Positions 35,379 through 48,555 of a stretch of DNA of 64,000 nucleotides are shown here, in pieces; the first letter of the stretch is position 1, and each line of letters begins with the position of its first letter. A program made the position numbers and the translations under genes. The notes under the pieces were generated by a model. It was not told where the DNA came from. It ran no database searches and saw only the letters and a list, made by a program, of their open reading frames with translations. Origin of the DNA: an uncultured bacterium (GTDB taxonomy: Bacteria; Hydrogenedentota; Hydrogenedentia; Hydrogenedentales; CAILVY01); assembly GCA_937951485.1 (NCBI GenBank), contig CALEDJ010000028.1, forward strand, positions 1 through 64,000, given 5' to 3'.

Positions 35379-35877
35379 TCTTTTCACAGCATTGTGTGAA
35401 ATTTTCGATGATGAACTGGAACGCCAGCGCAACGTACTCGATGTCTGCCTGGCGCAGGGCGCGGCGGCCCGCGCCCGCGATGTGGAGCATCTGGAAGCGA
35501 AGACGACGGCCCTCGCCATATTGATTCAGGAAGCGGTGGAAGCCGAGGCGCATAGGATGGAGGTCGTGCAGCGCCTTGTGGAGCACTACCGCCTGCCGGT
35601 GGAACAGCAGACGCTGTCGGGACTGATCGCCGTCGCCCCGGAACCATGGAAATCGCGGATGCGCGAATTTCAGACGGAAATCCGCAAGGTATTGGAATCC
35701 GTCAAGAGTGTCGCGCGGGAAAATGACGCGCTTATCCGACAATCCATTCATCATGTGAATGAGGCGCTGAACACGCTCGCAGAATGTGTCGAAAAGCCCC
35801 GGCAGGGTTACAATGCGCGAGGCGCGAAGTTGGGGGCCGCCGCGATCCAGCCCGCCATGATTGACCGACAAGGATAA
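35371..35877 (+). CDS. flgN: FlgN-like flagellar export chaperone
   Basis: The 168-residue helical protein matches the FlgN family: an N-terminal long helix (MDDLFTALCEIFDDELERQR), a second with KTTALAILIQEAVEAEAHRM, and a C-terminal part with HHVNEALNTLAE and the short YNARG motif typical of FlgN. FlgN escorts the hook-filament junction proteins FlgK and FlgL to export. It is followed 7 bp later by flgL; flgK, which usually comes between, is absent here. Identity is based on pattern and context. Confidence 0.75.
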   Translation: MDDLFTALCEIFDDELERQRNVLDVCLAQGAAARARDVEHLEAKTTALAILIQEAVEAEAHRMEVVQRLVEHYRLPVEQQTLSGLIAVAPEPWKSRMREFQTEIRKVLESVKSVARENDALIRQSIHHVNEALNTLAECVEKPRQGYNARGAKLGAAAIQPAMIDRQG

Positions 35878-35884
35878 CAGGCTT

Positions 35885-36808
35885 ATGGGCGCAATTCGGG
35901 TGACGCAACGCTTGCTTGTGGACCGCACGCTGCGCAATTTGAACCACCAGTCGCGCCGCATCCTGAACCTGCAGGACCAATTGGCCACGGGGCAGAAGGT
36001 CAATCGCCCTTCCGACAATCCCCTCGCAGCGCGGCGCGCCGTAAACCTGCGCATGGAAATCGCCCAGAACACGCAATATCTCACCAACATCTCCACCATG
36101 GGACCATTCATGCAGGAATCTGAAACCGCTGTATTGACAGTGGAGCGCCTGCGTCAACGCGCCAACGAATTGACGATTCAAGGACTGAGCGACACCAACG
36201 GCCCACTGCAACGCGCCCAAATCGCCATCGAGATCAATCAGTTGCTTGAAGACATGCTTTCTCAATCGAACTATTACACTTCCAACCGATATGTCTTCGG
36301 CGGCACCAACACGAGCAACACTCCCTTTGTCGCTGCACGCAATGCCGAGGGAGAAATCACTGACGTGACTTACGCCGGCAACGATGAGTATTTTCAGATT
36401 GAAATCTCCAATAAGATCATGGTCAATGTCAACGAAACCGGCCGCAGCGTGTTCATGCAGACCGCCCCGGGGACCGAGAACATCTTCGATACGTTGATCG
36501 CGATCCGCGACAACCTGCGCGCCAACGACACCGCCGCACTTTCCGACAATCTGGAATCCCTGCACGCCGCACAGAGCCAACTGATGATGGCCGTGGCGCG
36601 CCTCGGCGCAACCCAGAACCGCATCGAGCGCGTGGATGCCAACCTCCGCGATGTCAATGTGCAACTCCAGCGCGTTCTGTCCGACAATATTGACGCGGAT
36701 TTCGCCGAAGTCATGATCAACCTGAACGCCCAGACCAACGCCTTACAGGCCGCGTTGAATGCCGGCGCCCGCGTCATCGTTCCCAGCCTGCTCGAATTCC
36801 TGCGATAA
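35885..36808 (+). CDS. flgL: Hook-filament junction protein FlgL
   Basis: From the ATG at 35885 the product is 307 residues. The N-terminal flagellin-like helix reads RVTQRLLVDRTLRNLNHQSR with LQDQLATGQKVNRPSDNPLAARRAV, and the C-terminal helices end with EVMINLNAQTNALQAALNAG. The central part YVFGGTNTSNTPFV is FlgL-like. It forms the distal junction ring (HAP3). The starting Met follows a weak ACAGG; the upstream alternative at 35861 overlaps flgN. It is the last recognised gene of the operon. Confidence 0.92.
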   Translation: MGAIRVTQRLLVDRTLRNLNHQSRRILNLQDQLATGQKVNRPSDNPLAARRAVNLRMEIAQNTQYLTNISTMGPFMQESETAVLTVERLRQRANELTIQGLSDTNGPLQRAQIAIEINQLLEDMLSQSNYYTSNRYVFGGTNTSNTPFVAARNAEGEITDVTYAGNDEYFQIEISNKIMVNVNETGRSVFMQTAPGTENIFDTLIAIRDNLRANDTAALSDNLESLHAAQSQLMMAVARLGATQNRIERVDANLRDVNVQLQRVLSDNIDADFAEVMINLNAQTNALQAALNAGARVIVPSLLEFLR

Positions 36809-36925
36809 TAAAGGCCCCATAATCCCTCCAGAACAGGTGACGCGCCCGTATTGCGCCATCCAATGCGTATCGGCCATAATTGTTCCATGCAAAGCGCCAC
36901 ACATTGGCGCCGCCTTGGAGGCGGC

Positions 36926-37453
36926 ATGAAAGGAGCAGAGGCTTTGAGACGCATAGGGACCGTGTTGATATGCCTGACGCTGGCGGCCTGCCAGCGCAGC
37001 CCGAAAGAAGTGGCGGACAAGGTGCTGGGCGATTTCGGCTTGCGCGAACGGCCGGAAGGCTATGTTTCCGGAACCGAAAAGGTCATGGTGGAATTGGAAA
37101 AAGTCGGAGCGTCGGAAATCAAACGACTGAATGCGGAACAAAGCAAGTCGAACGTGAAGTTCCAAAGCGACGGGCTTCGCGGAATGTATTACAAGGAAGT
37201 GAAGATTTACGAAAGTTACTATCCGCTGGATGCCAGTTCAGCCAGGCGAGACAGCAGCGGGGAACGCGGTTTTCACGGGTACGTAGAGTTTACATATCGC
37301 ATCTATCAAAGCGAGCGACGCCCCACGCGGACTGAAGCCCTGGCGGAATCGGCTACTATTCCCACCGACGAAACAGGCAGGGAAGTGTATCGGTATGTGT
37401 TTGACGGCGGTGGCGTATGGAATGGCGGTCGGGGCCAACGCATCCGCCGATGA
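36926..37453 (+). CDS. Hypothetical lipoprotein
   Basis: From the ATG at 36926 (GGAGG five bases upstream) the 175-residue product has a lipoprotein signal with lipobox LAAC (ALRRIGTVLICLTLAAC). The mature part is charged and has no family I recognise; conserved-looking elements are DGLRGMYYKEVKIYESYYP and YVEFTYRIYQSERRPTRTE. It follows flgL by 117 bp and could belong to the flagellar transcription unit or have its own promoter (TTGCGC and CATAAT with 18-bp spacing at 36851-36880). Confidence 0.7.
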   Translation: MKGAEALRRIGTVLICLTLAACQRSPKEVADKVLGDFGLRERPEGYVSGTEKVMVELEKVGASEIKRLNAEQSKSNVKFQSDGLRGMYYKEVKIYESYYPLDASSARRDSSGERGFHGYVEFTYRIYQSERRPTRTEALAESATIPTDETGREVYRYVFDGGGVWNGGRGQRIRR

Positions 37454-37537
37454 CTGGCGACACGCCCCTTTCCCCGGAGATTTGCAGCGCGCAGGGCGGG
37501 TGCAATGCAGCGCAGCGAAATGGAACCCACTATTTCC

Positions 37538-37990
37538 CTACTTCCCCCGAATTTCTTCCAGCACTTTCATTTTCGCCCTGATGAAGGTGGGATGATCAAG
37601 ATTGAGCAAGGCCCGAAGTTTATGCGCGAGATGGTCCTCGTGCGCATCCAGCATGCCGTCGGCAAAGATGATGCGCCAGACATCCTCCATAATTCGGATT
37701 TTCTCTTCCGGCGTACAGGCTTCATTGATAGCGCGCGTAAACTGCCAGAAGTCCGTGCTGTCATCCCTGACCTGAATCGCCTCTTCCAGCAGTGCTTCCG
37801 CGTCTCCTTTTGACAACTCAAGTTTTTCCCGAAGCACCTCCAGAATATGCGTGCGTTCCTCCTCGCGGAAATGACTGTCAGCGCGGGCCGCCTCCAGCAT
37901 TACCACGCACAGCGCCACCGCCGCCTGATCCCAAGGCGACTGTTCCCGCTGCAACGGCGCGGCGAACAATTCCGCAAGTTTCTTCAGCAT
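37538..37990 (-). CDS. TerB-like tellurite-resistance family protein
   Basis: The 150-residue helical protein matches the TerB/DUF533-type fold: CVVMLEAARADSHFREEER, TPEEKIRIMEDVWRIIFADG, and the metal-binding-type end DGMLDAHEDHLAHKLRALLNL. TerB proteins bind metal and often act at the membrane in stress or phage responses, but single-gene copies like this are common and of unknown role. No other ter genes are present. It converges on the lipoprotein gene. Confidence 0.85.
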   Translation of the reverse strand: MLKKLAELFAAPLQREQSPWDQAAVALCVVMLEAARADSHFREEERTHILEVLREKLELSKGDAEALLEEAIQVRDDSTDFWQFTRAINEACTPEEKIRIMEDVWRIIFADGMLDAHEDHLAHKLRALLNLDHPTFIRAKMKVLEEIRGK

Positions 37991-38032
37991 CGTCGAATAT
38001 TCTCGCCCCGCGCCAGAAGCATCTGACCCCGC

Positions 38033-42605
<4,573 letters not shown>

Positions 42606-42724
42606 GATATTCTCCTCCCTGCGTTGATCCAGCGGCGATCATACACGAAACTATGGGGAATTTTCCCTTGTCTAAGACGCACAGCATTCCCATGCAAAAA
42701 ACACGCTGGAAAGGTGGAAACAAC

Positions 42725-43657
42725 ATGCAGGTATGGAAAACGGCATTTGTGGCAGTGGCAGTATCGGCGGCGTTCAAAACCGGCCTCGCCGAAGAGAACA
42801 AATGCAATGTCCGCGAAGAAGCATCTGTCGGGGCGCGTTTTTTCTCGCAGTGCATCCTTTTGGGTGCACATCGAGGCGGACGCCATGTGTGGCCGGAGAA
42901 CACCGTCCTGGCTTTTTCCCAAGCGGCGGAGCGATGGCCAAATGCGCTGCTGGAGGGGGACCTTCTGCTTTCCAGGGACGGCGAAGTCGTGGTTATCCAT
43001 GACCTGACGGTTGATCGCACCACAAACGGACAGGGCTTCGTGAGCGACCTGACACTAGGGGAATTGAAGCAATTGGATGCCGCCTATCACTTCACCACCG
43101 ACGGCGGCCTGACCTATCCCCTCCGGGGATCAGGCGTCACCATACCCACCCTGAAGGAAACCCTTGCGGCAGCGCCAAACCATCTTTTTCTCTTTGAAAT
43201 GAAGGAGGCGACAGGTATTGCCGAGGCCACCGTGAAGGTGATCCGCGACGCCCAGGCAACCGACCGCTGCATCCTCGCATCGGTCAGTCCCGTGGCCATG
43301 CGCTGGGTGCGCGAAAACGCCCCCGAAATCGCCACCTGCTATGACCATCTTGAAGCGATCCGCATGCTGGCTGCCTATCGCGATGGAGATTGGGAAAACT
43401 ACGCGCCCGTGGCGCAGATGCTGGCCATCTCCAGCGGCCTGGAAAAACAGTTCAACGTTACTGACGAAGAAATCAGCGCCATCCGCAAAAAGGGAATTCT
43501 GTATCTTGTGTTCACAATCAACAACCGGGAGGAAATGAAACGTCTTCTGCTCCGCGGAGTTGACTGCATCCTCACCGATTACCCGGATGTGCTGGAAAAA
43601 GTGATCCGCGAAGTTCAGGAATCAGCCGCTCCCCCGCCGCCTCAAACGCCGGGATAA
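42725..43657 (+). CDS. Exported glycerophosphodiester phosphodiesterase
   Basis: From the ATG at 42725 (GGAAAGGTGG upstream) the 310-residue product has a signal peptide (MQVWKTAFVAVAVSAAFKTG) and the GDPD fold: LLGAHRGGRHVWPENT (H49, R50, E59), LEGDLLLSRDGEVVVIHD (E77, D79, H92) and VDRTTNGQG. It hydrolyses glycerophosphodiesters to glycerol-3-phosphate and an alcohol in the periplasm. It ends with DCILTDYPDVLEKV. It is divergent from the SDR gene and converges on the YvyF-like gene. Confidence 0.93.
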   Translation: MQVWKTAFVAVAVSAAFKTGLAEENKCNVREEASVGARFFSQCILLGAHRGGRHVWPENTVLAFSQAAERWPNALLEGDLLLSRDGEVVVIHDLTVDRTTNGQGFVSDLTLGELKQLDAAYHFTTDGGLTYPLRGSGVTIPTLKETLAAAPNHLFLFEMKEATGIAEATVKVIRDAQATDRCILASVSPVAMRWVRENAPEIATCYDHLEAIRMLAAYRDGDWENYAPVAQMLAISSGLEKQFNVTDEEISAIRKKGILYLVFTINNREEMKRLLLRGVDCILTDYPDVLEKVIREVQESAAPPPPQTPG

Positions 43658-43678
43658 CGGATTTCCCCGCTGCGGCCC

Positions 43679-44224
43679 CTATGCGCCGTATTGACGGCGT
43701 CTGTCAATGCGATCTCGAACGGCCATGCGCTGCCGCGCATCTTTCACCACAGGCTGCTTTGCGCCCGCGATAACGGTCAATTTCTTCACGCGATGCTGGC
43801 GTTTTTCTTCGATGACCTGATGCACGTCCAACTTCCCATCCATGGATTCTTTCGCGAACCCAGTCAGCGCTTCGCGCAGTTCCCGAATGGCTTGTGCGCA
43901 TTTCATGTCCATTTTGGTCAAACACGCCGTACACAGCCGCATGCGGACGTTTATGGCGGGCGCCCCGCATTGACCGCACGGCACCGGATCGGCGATCTCG
44001 GTGTTCTGCAAGCGACCCTGATGCAGCATACGCAAGACGCATGCCAGATCAACGGCGGCCGCTTCCGCAATTTGCTCCACAGTAAGTCCCGGCGTTTCCG
44101 AAAGCGCCTCGCCGATCTTCGCATAATCGGCCTCTTCATCCGCTTCACACCGATGGCAGACAGGAGCCTGAATCATCGCATAAAGCCGACCGCACCGCGG
44201 ACATTTTGTGATACGTGGCGCCAT
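43679..44224 (-). CDS. YvyF-like flagellar zinc-ribbon protein
   Basis: From the ATG at 44224 (GGGGAGG upstream) the product has 181 residues with two cysteine knuckle pairs: CPRCGRLY with CHRCEADEE at the N-terminus, and CGQCGAP with CTACLTKMD in the middle. Between them is a helix-turn-helix-like part (TVEQIAEAAAVDLACVLRML, split by family spacing, and HQGRL). This matches the TIGR03826/YvyF flagellar operon protein of Bacillus, of unknown function. Here it lies 7 kb from the flagellar operon, next to unrelated genes. The C-terminal 60 residues are basic. Confidence 0.75.
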   Translation of the reverse strand: MAPRITKCPRCGRLYAMIQAPVCHRCEADEEADYAKIGEALSETPGLTVEQIAEAAAVDLACVLRMLHQGRLQNTEIADPVPCGQCGAPAINVRMRLCTACLTKMDMKCAQAIRELREALTGFAKESMDGKLDVHQVIEEKRQHRVKKLTVIAGAKQPVVKDARQRMAVRDRIDRRRQYGA

Positions 44225-44343
44225 AAGCCGCCTCCCCATGTCCTTTTAATCATACCATGAAATTGGCAAAAAGGGTAACACGTGAGGCTTTTGGTGCAGA
44301 AATGGATATGACGCCGCACCGATCTTGTAACCGTCATTGCGAT

Positions 44344-44368
44344 CGGAGCGGCGCACTGCGCCGCTCCG
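44344..44368. repeat. Perfect short hairpin, REP-like
   Basis: CGGAGCGGCGC and GCGCCGCTCCG are exact reverse complements with loop ACT. No T run follows, so it is not an intrinsic terminator. The flanking CGTCATTGCGATC recalls dispersed REP-type elements. Confidence 0.6.
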
Positions 44369-44698
44369 CTGCCAGGAAAGCACCTTATGTTCTAGAAGAT
44401 TGAAATCGAATCCGATAGTTTTTTCATATGCTCCCGATACAAACGGGAACCTTCCAGTTGAGCCTTTTTGTGCTGCGGCCGGAACAAGCCTCGGGGTGCT
44501 TGTAGCCGTCGCCCAAGGCCACCGCAAACACCCCACAACGGGAGTTGCTGCTGAGTACCGAATTCATTTGTCCAAGAATGCCGCGAAAGTACATCCTCTT
44601 TCTTCCGCGAATTGCCGCCGAAGGCGATGGGGGACTTGCAATCACGGGATTATGAGCAATGATTACTTCTATGGCTGGAATCTTATTAAAAAATGGTT

Positions 44699-44857
44699 GC
44701 ATTTTAGCGGAGTGGTGTGCTGCGGGGAATGTTGTGTTCTTTCTACATCCCCCGGCGCATCTATGAATCCCCCTTTGAAGGGGGTGGCGCGAAGCGCCGG
44801 GGGATGTAAAAGGCCATATAGTGCGCCCCGACGATCTATGCCATTCCGCTAAAATGC
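44699..44857. mobile_element. MITE-like element with terminal inverted repeats
   Basis: GCATTTTAGCGGAGTGG (44699-44715) and CCATTCCGCTAAAATGC (44841-44857) form a 17-bp terminal inverted repeat with one mismatch. Inside, ACATCCCCCGGCGC (44745-44758) pairs perfectly with GCGCCGGGGGATGT (44794-44807) with a smaller nested hairpin between. The right half recurs at 47406-47456. There is no coding capacity, which fits a non-autonomous element. Confidence 0.65.
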
Positions 44858-44930
44858 TGCAAAAAATGTCTTCAGGCGCGGACAGTCCCAATTCAGCGGA
44901 TTGTCAGCGTAGCGCGGCGGACGGGGGGGA

Positions 44931-47111
44931 TCATGCCCGCTTTCGGGCATGTGCGATGACCTTCTTCAATGCCGTAACCACCTCGTGGATGTTCTTGTCG
45001 GACATGGCTGGATAAAGCGGCAGCGACAGAATGTCCTGGGAGATCTCCGCTGCCACCGGGTAATCCTCCGGGCGCATGCCGAGGGTCTCGCGGTAATAGG
45101 GATGCAGATGCAGGCTATAGAAATGCACCGAGGACCCGACATTTTCCCGGCGCAGATCGTAGGCGATTTCATCCCGATTGCGCGCAAGCCTGTCCAAACG
45201 CAACCGGATGATAAACAGATGCCAGGCGTGCTCCACGTCGTCCAATTCCCGGGGCAGGATGATTTCGTCCACTTCTTCCAGCACGCTCCGGTACATGGAC
45301 GCAATACGTCGGCGCGCGAGCATGAACGTGTTGAATTTCTTCAACTGCTCCAGCCCCATCGCCGCGCTGACGTTACCGAGCGCATACTTGAATCCCGGCG
45401 CGACCACCTGCTGCGGCGCGGCGACGGCGCTGCGCCCGTACCTGTCCCAGGCCGCTGCAGCCATGCCGTTATTGGCCAGAAGCCGAATCTTCTCGGCGTA
45501 TGCGGGGTCGCTCAGGGTGACCATCCCGCCTTCCATCGTCGTGATGTTTTTAATAGCGTAGAAACTGAAGCAGGTGAAATCGCTGCATGCGCCGATCGGC
45601 TTTAGTTTATACAGCGCGCCCAAAGCATGCGCCGCGTCCTCCACAACGGGGATGCCGTGTTTTTCAGCAATCGCATGGATAGCGTCCAAATCGCACGGGT
45701 GCCCTGCGATGTGCACCGGCATGATGGCGCGGGTGCGCTCCGTGATGGCCCCCTCCAACAACGCCGGATTCATATTGAACGTAACGGGGTCCACATCCAC
45801 AAACCGGATTTTCGCCCCCATGTTCAGGATGGTGTTGCCGGTCGAAGCCCATGTCACCGGAGACGTGACCACTTCGTCGCCCGGCTCGACGCCGGCTGCA
45901 ATCAGGCTCAGATGCAGCGCCGCCGTGCAGGACGATACGCCCACCGCCAGCGGCGCGGCCACGACATCGGCAAACGCATTTTCAAAGGCGCGCACCTGCG
46001 GCCCGGAGGTGAGCCACCCGCTCCGCATCGCCTCGACCACCGCCTGTTCCTCTTCCAACCCCAGCGTAGGCTTGCTCAAGGGGATGAAACGCGCCGCCAC
46101 CGGTTCCCCGCCGAGATCCACCGGCGTCGCCATTAACTCTTTCATGCGCGCTAAATTGGAGAATTGCTTCTCAAAGGGGTTGACGTCGGCGTTGTCCAGC
46201 AGCCCGCGCAATTCCTGTACCCCTTCATCTATCGAGTACTGGCAGAAGAAGCCCAGGCGGGCGCGAATCTTGGCGAATTGCACCCGGTAGTTCCGGAGAT
46301 CGTCGTCATCCTTGAGTACCTCCACCGTTACGCCGTCGAAATGGCGCGCCACGCGATGCGCCAAATCAAGGATGCGGGTGTTATACACATCCGACCCCGT
46401 GTTGAAAATCTCGCCGCTCACCTTCTCCGCCGGCGCTTCCAGGAGCAGCGCCATCGCCCGCGCCGCGTCGCGCACATGCACAAACGGCCGCCACTGGTTG
46501 CCACCGCCCCGCACCTCAATCCGTTGTCTGCGCATCGCCGTCGCCACCATCAGGTTGACCGCCAAATCAAAACGCATCCGCCGCGACCATCCGAACATCG
46601 TCGCCACGCGCGCCACCACCGGTTCAAAATGCGCGCCCTTCATCTGGAGAATACCGTTTTCCGCCGCCAGTTTGCTCCGCCCGAAGGTGGACACCGGGTT
46701 CGCCGGGCTTTCCTCGTCAAGCAGTTCAAAAACCCCCCGCCCATAAACCGAGCAGGAGGAAGCCAGCACAAACCGGCGCACTCCCCGCTGCACCGCCTGT
46801 CGCGCCAACTCCAGTGTGCTTTCCACATTCACATCCATCGCCATCTCCACATCCAAATCGCACGAGGGATCGTTGGACAGGCTCGCGAAGTGCGCCACTG
46901 CGTCAATCCCCTCAAGAATATCCGGCGATTCCTGGAGCCGGCGGATATCCCCCTCGACCACCTCACAGTTCGCGTTGGATGCGAAGTCCCGGACAGCGTC
47001 CCGCCCAAAACAGAACCGATCAAAAATCCGTACAAAATGTCCCCGGTCCAGCAGTTTGCATACCACCCAACTGCCGAGATAGCCCCCACCACCAGTCACC
47101 AGCACACGCAT
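44931..47111 (-). CDS. Fused NAD-dependent epimerase and DegT/DnrJ/EryC1 aminotransferase
   Basis: The 726-residue product joins two sugar-nucleotide enzymes. Residues 1-310 form an extended SDR with VLVTGGGGYLGSWV, VEGDIRR, VLASSCSVYG and RPFVHVRDAARAM; the usual YxxxK reads F143-GRS-K147, so the catalytic tyrosine is Phe. Residues 340-726 are a DegT-type PLP aminotransferase: LSKPTLGLEEEQAV, GVSSCTAALHLSL, VEDAAHALGA, and the PLP lysine K521 in SFYAIKNITTMEGG. Such pairs make amino-deoxy sugars for polysaccharides or glycans. No stop or frameshift separates the domains. Start at 47111 follows GGAG. MITE-like repeats flank the gene. Confidence 0.92.
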   Translation of the reverse strand: MRVLVTGGGGYLGSWVVCKLLDRGHFVRIFDRFCFGRDAVRDFASNANCEVVEGDIRRLQESPDILEGIDAVAHFASLSNDPSCDLDVEMAMDVNVESTLELARQAVQRGVRRFVLASSCSVYGRGVFELLDEESPANPVSTFGRSKLAAENGILQMKGAHFEPVVARVATMFGWSRRMRFDLAVNLMVATAMRRQRIEVRGGGNQWRPFVHVRDAARAMALLLEAPAEKVSGEIFNTGSDVYNTRILDLAHRVARHFDGVTVEVLKDDDDLRNYRVQFAKIRARLGFFCQYSIDEGVQELRGLLDNADVNPFEKQFSNLARMKELMATPVDLGGEPVAARFIPLSKPTLGLEEEQAVVEAMRSGWLTSGPQVRAFENAFADVVAAPLAVGVSSCTAALHLSLIAAGVEPGDEVVTSPVTWASTGNTILNMGAKIRFVDVDPVTFNMNPALLEGAITERTRAIMPVHIAGHPCDLDAIHAIAEKHGIPVVEDAAHALGALYKLKPIGACSDFTCFSFYAIKNITTMEGGMVTLSDPAYAEKIRLLANNGMAAAAWDRYGRSAVAAPQQVVAPGFKYALGNVSAAMGLEQLKKFNTFMLARRRIASMYRSVLEEVDEIILPRELDDVEHAWHLFIIRLRLDRLARNRDEIAYDLRRENVGSSVHFYSLHLHPYYRETLGMRPEDYPVAAEISQDILSLPLYPAMSDKNIHEVVTALKKVIAHARKRA

Positions 47112-47314
47112 GTCCCTTACTCCAAATCCATCACCAATTCGATTCTCCGCGAAGTATATCAGGTGCGCCTTCCCTGAGGCTATATGACCGGAGGACCTGA
47201 CGCCGCCTGACCGTGACCATACCGGTCTATCGAGTCCCCGAACATTCTCACTGTCGTCATGTCCGAGCAAGCGGGAATCCAGACATCATGCAGCGGTCAC
47301 CCTTCGATTTTTCC

Positions 47315-47341
47315 GGCCTCCCGCTTTCGCGGGGCCTTTTT
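47315..47341 (+). terminator. Hairpin plus T run, orphan terminator-like
   Basis: GGCCTCCCGC and GCGGGGCC pair with a two-base bulge across loop TTTC, followed by TTTTT. No plus-strand gene precedes it closely, so it may be part of a dispersed CCCGCTTTCGCGGG-type repeat instead of a used terminator. Confidence 0.45.
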
Positions 47342-47405
47342 CCGTCCTGTCAGCCGTGTTGCGCGGAGGTTGCACCACACAGTTTGCGGAGGCAACGCCG
47401 GGAGG

Positions 47406-47456
47406 TCTAAAAGGCCATATACTGCGCCCGAAAACCTGTGCCATTCCGCTGAAGTG
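47406..47456. repeat. Partial second copy of the MITE-like element
   Basis: This stretch repeats the right end of the 44.7-kb element: TAAAAGGCCATATA followed by a shared CTGCGCCC-like part and CCATTCCGCT. It lies in direct orientation on the other side of the epimerase/aminotransferase gene. Confidence 0.65.
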
Positions 47457-47486
47457 TTACTCGGATAAAAATGCCGCATTCTTTCG

Positions 47487-47516
47487 TTGGCGCATAAATC
47501 CTTCTTGCGCTATACT
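47487..47516 (+). promoter_or_regulatory. Sigma70-type promoter of the CHAD gene
   Basis: TTGGCG (47487-47492) and TATACT (47511-47516) lie 18 bp apart, about 57 bp upstream of the TTG start of the CHAD-domain gene. Confidence 0.55.
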
Positions 47517-47572
47517 CACGCTTTGTTTTCGATCATGGGAAAAAGTGGCGCTTCTCCACCGGAGTATCGAGT

Positions 47573-48496
47573 TTGGGCAAGGGCTGCAAGAAAACAGCGG
47601 AAGTGGCGCTCGAAGGCATCCGGGCGCGCGCAGGCGCAATGCGCGCGCAGGCAGACGCCGTCCGGGCGGAAGATCCCGACGGTGTGCACGACATGCGGGT
47701 GGCCTCACGCCGACTGCGCGCCGCCGTGGATGAATACCGTCCCGCGCTGGATAAGAAGGCATCCAAAGCGCTGCTGAAACACGTGCGCGCGGTGACCCGA
47801 ACCCTGGGCCGCCCCCGGGAATTGGATGTCATGCTGGAAACCCTCGCCAAACACCGCGACACATTCAAAGGCGAGGCCAGAACCGCCGCCAACCACGCTT
47901 TGCGGCGCATCCGCGCGCGTCGCCGCGCGGTGGCAATGTCCTGCCGCGAAGCGGCGGCCATCGCGTCCGGCGCGCAGTTCGAAGAACTGCTGGAGACCTT
48001 GCTGGCAAGCGCCGCACCCTCCAGCGAATGCCTGCTGGACCACGCCCGCCGCAGCCTGAAAAAGAAATTCGACCGCTTGTGCAATGCTTACAAATCGTGG
48101 AAAGAAACCGGAAACGAAGAACGTCTCCATGAAGTCCGCATCGCCTTCAAAAAACTGCGCTACGCCTGCGAAGTGCACGCGCGAATCTACGGCGACCGCA
48201 TGACGCGCTTCTTGAAGCGACTGAAAGATGTGCAGCAACTCCTGGGCGATTGGAACGACCTCCGCGTATTGCGTCTTGAACTGACCGATATCGCTTGGGA
48301 ATTACCCGACCCCATGCGCGCGGGACTTCCCACCCTTATTGCCGCCATCGGCCGCCCATGCGCCGAACTTGAAACCGCCTTCGCCGCCCATGCTGAACAA
48401 TTCTTCTCCAAATCGCGCCGTCGCGGCGCCCGCCAACTCTTCCAAACCCCCGCCATCTCGTGCCCTTGCTGCTCTCCCCCCAAAAAAGAACCATGA
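47573..48496 (+). CDS. CHAD domain protein
   Basis: The 307-residue product starts at TTG after a GGAG. It is basic and helical with the two CHAD signatures holding conserved histidines: GVHDMRVASRRLRAAV and RLHEVRIAFKKLRYACEV. CHAD domains bind inorganic polyphosphate and often target polyphosphate granules. It is a single-domain version without the CYTH triphosphatase that accompanies it elsewhere. The C-terminal 60 residues have a Cys-Pro-Cys-Cys sequence of unknown meaning. It converges on the MFS gene. Confidence 0.88.
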   Translation: MGKGCKKTAEVALEGIRARAGAMRAQADAVRAEDPDGVHDMRVASRRLRAAVDEYRPALDKKASKALLKHVRAVTRTLGRPRELDVMLETLAKHRDTFKGEARTAANHALRRIRARRRAVAMSCREAAAIASGAQFEELLETLLASAAPSSECLLDHARRSLKKKFDRLCNAYKSWKETGNEERLHEVRIAFKKLRYACEVHARIYGDRMTRFLKRLKDVQQLLGDWNDLRVLRLELTDIAWELPDPMRAGLPTLIAAIGRPCAELETAFAAHAEQFFSKSRRRGARQLFQTPAISCPCCSPPKKEP

Positions 48497-48555
48497 TTGC
48501 TTGCTTCTCCCGTTGTGGCCGCTCCCTTGATCACGCCCCGACAACGTCGGGTCAA

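Larger units (their letters stand above)
44225..44930. other. Gene-poor, repeat-rich intergenic region
   Basis: No gene is supported in these 706 bp. It holds a perfect 11-bp stem hairpin (CGGAGCGGCGC, 3-base loop, GCGCCGCTCCG) at 44344-44368, next to CGTCATTGCGATC, the style of widespread palindromic repeats, and a MITE-like element at 44699-44857. The promoter of the YvyF-like gene must lie at the left. Confidence 0.6.
47112..47572. other. Intergenic with repeat copies and CHAD promoter
   Basis: No gene is supported here. From left to right: a REP-like stretch containing AAGCGGGAATCCAG, a hairpin with T run at 47315-47341, a partial MITE copy at 47406-47456 and a sigma70-like promoter at 47487-47516 for the CHAD gene. 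Confidence 0.6.

Noticed and set aside
37538-37990. Tellurite-resistance or phage-defence cluster around the TerB-like gene
   Set aside because: No other ter genes or defence genes are adjacent; neighbours are flagellar and galactosidase genes.
44744-44807. Start of a CRISPR or tRNA-like structure
   Set aside because: Hairpins are those of the MITE-like element; no repeat-spacer pattern and no tRNA motifs are present.
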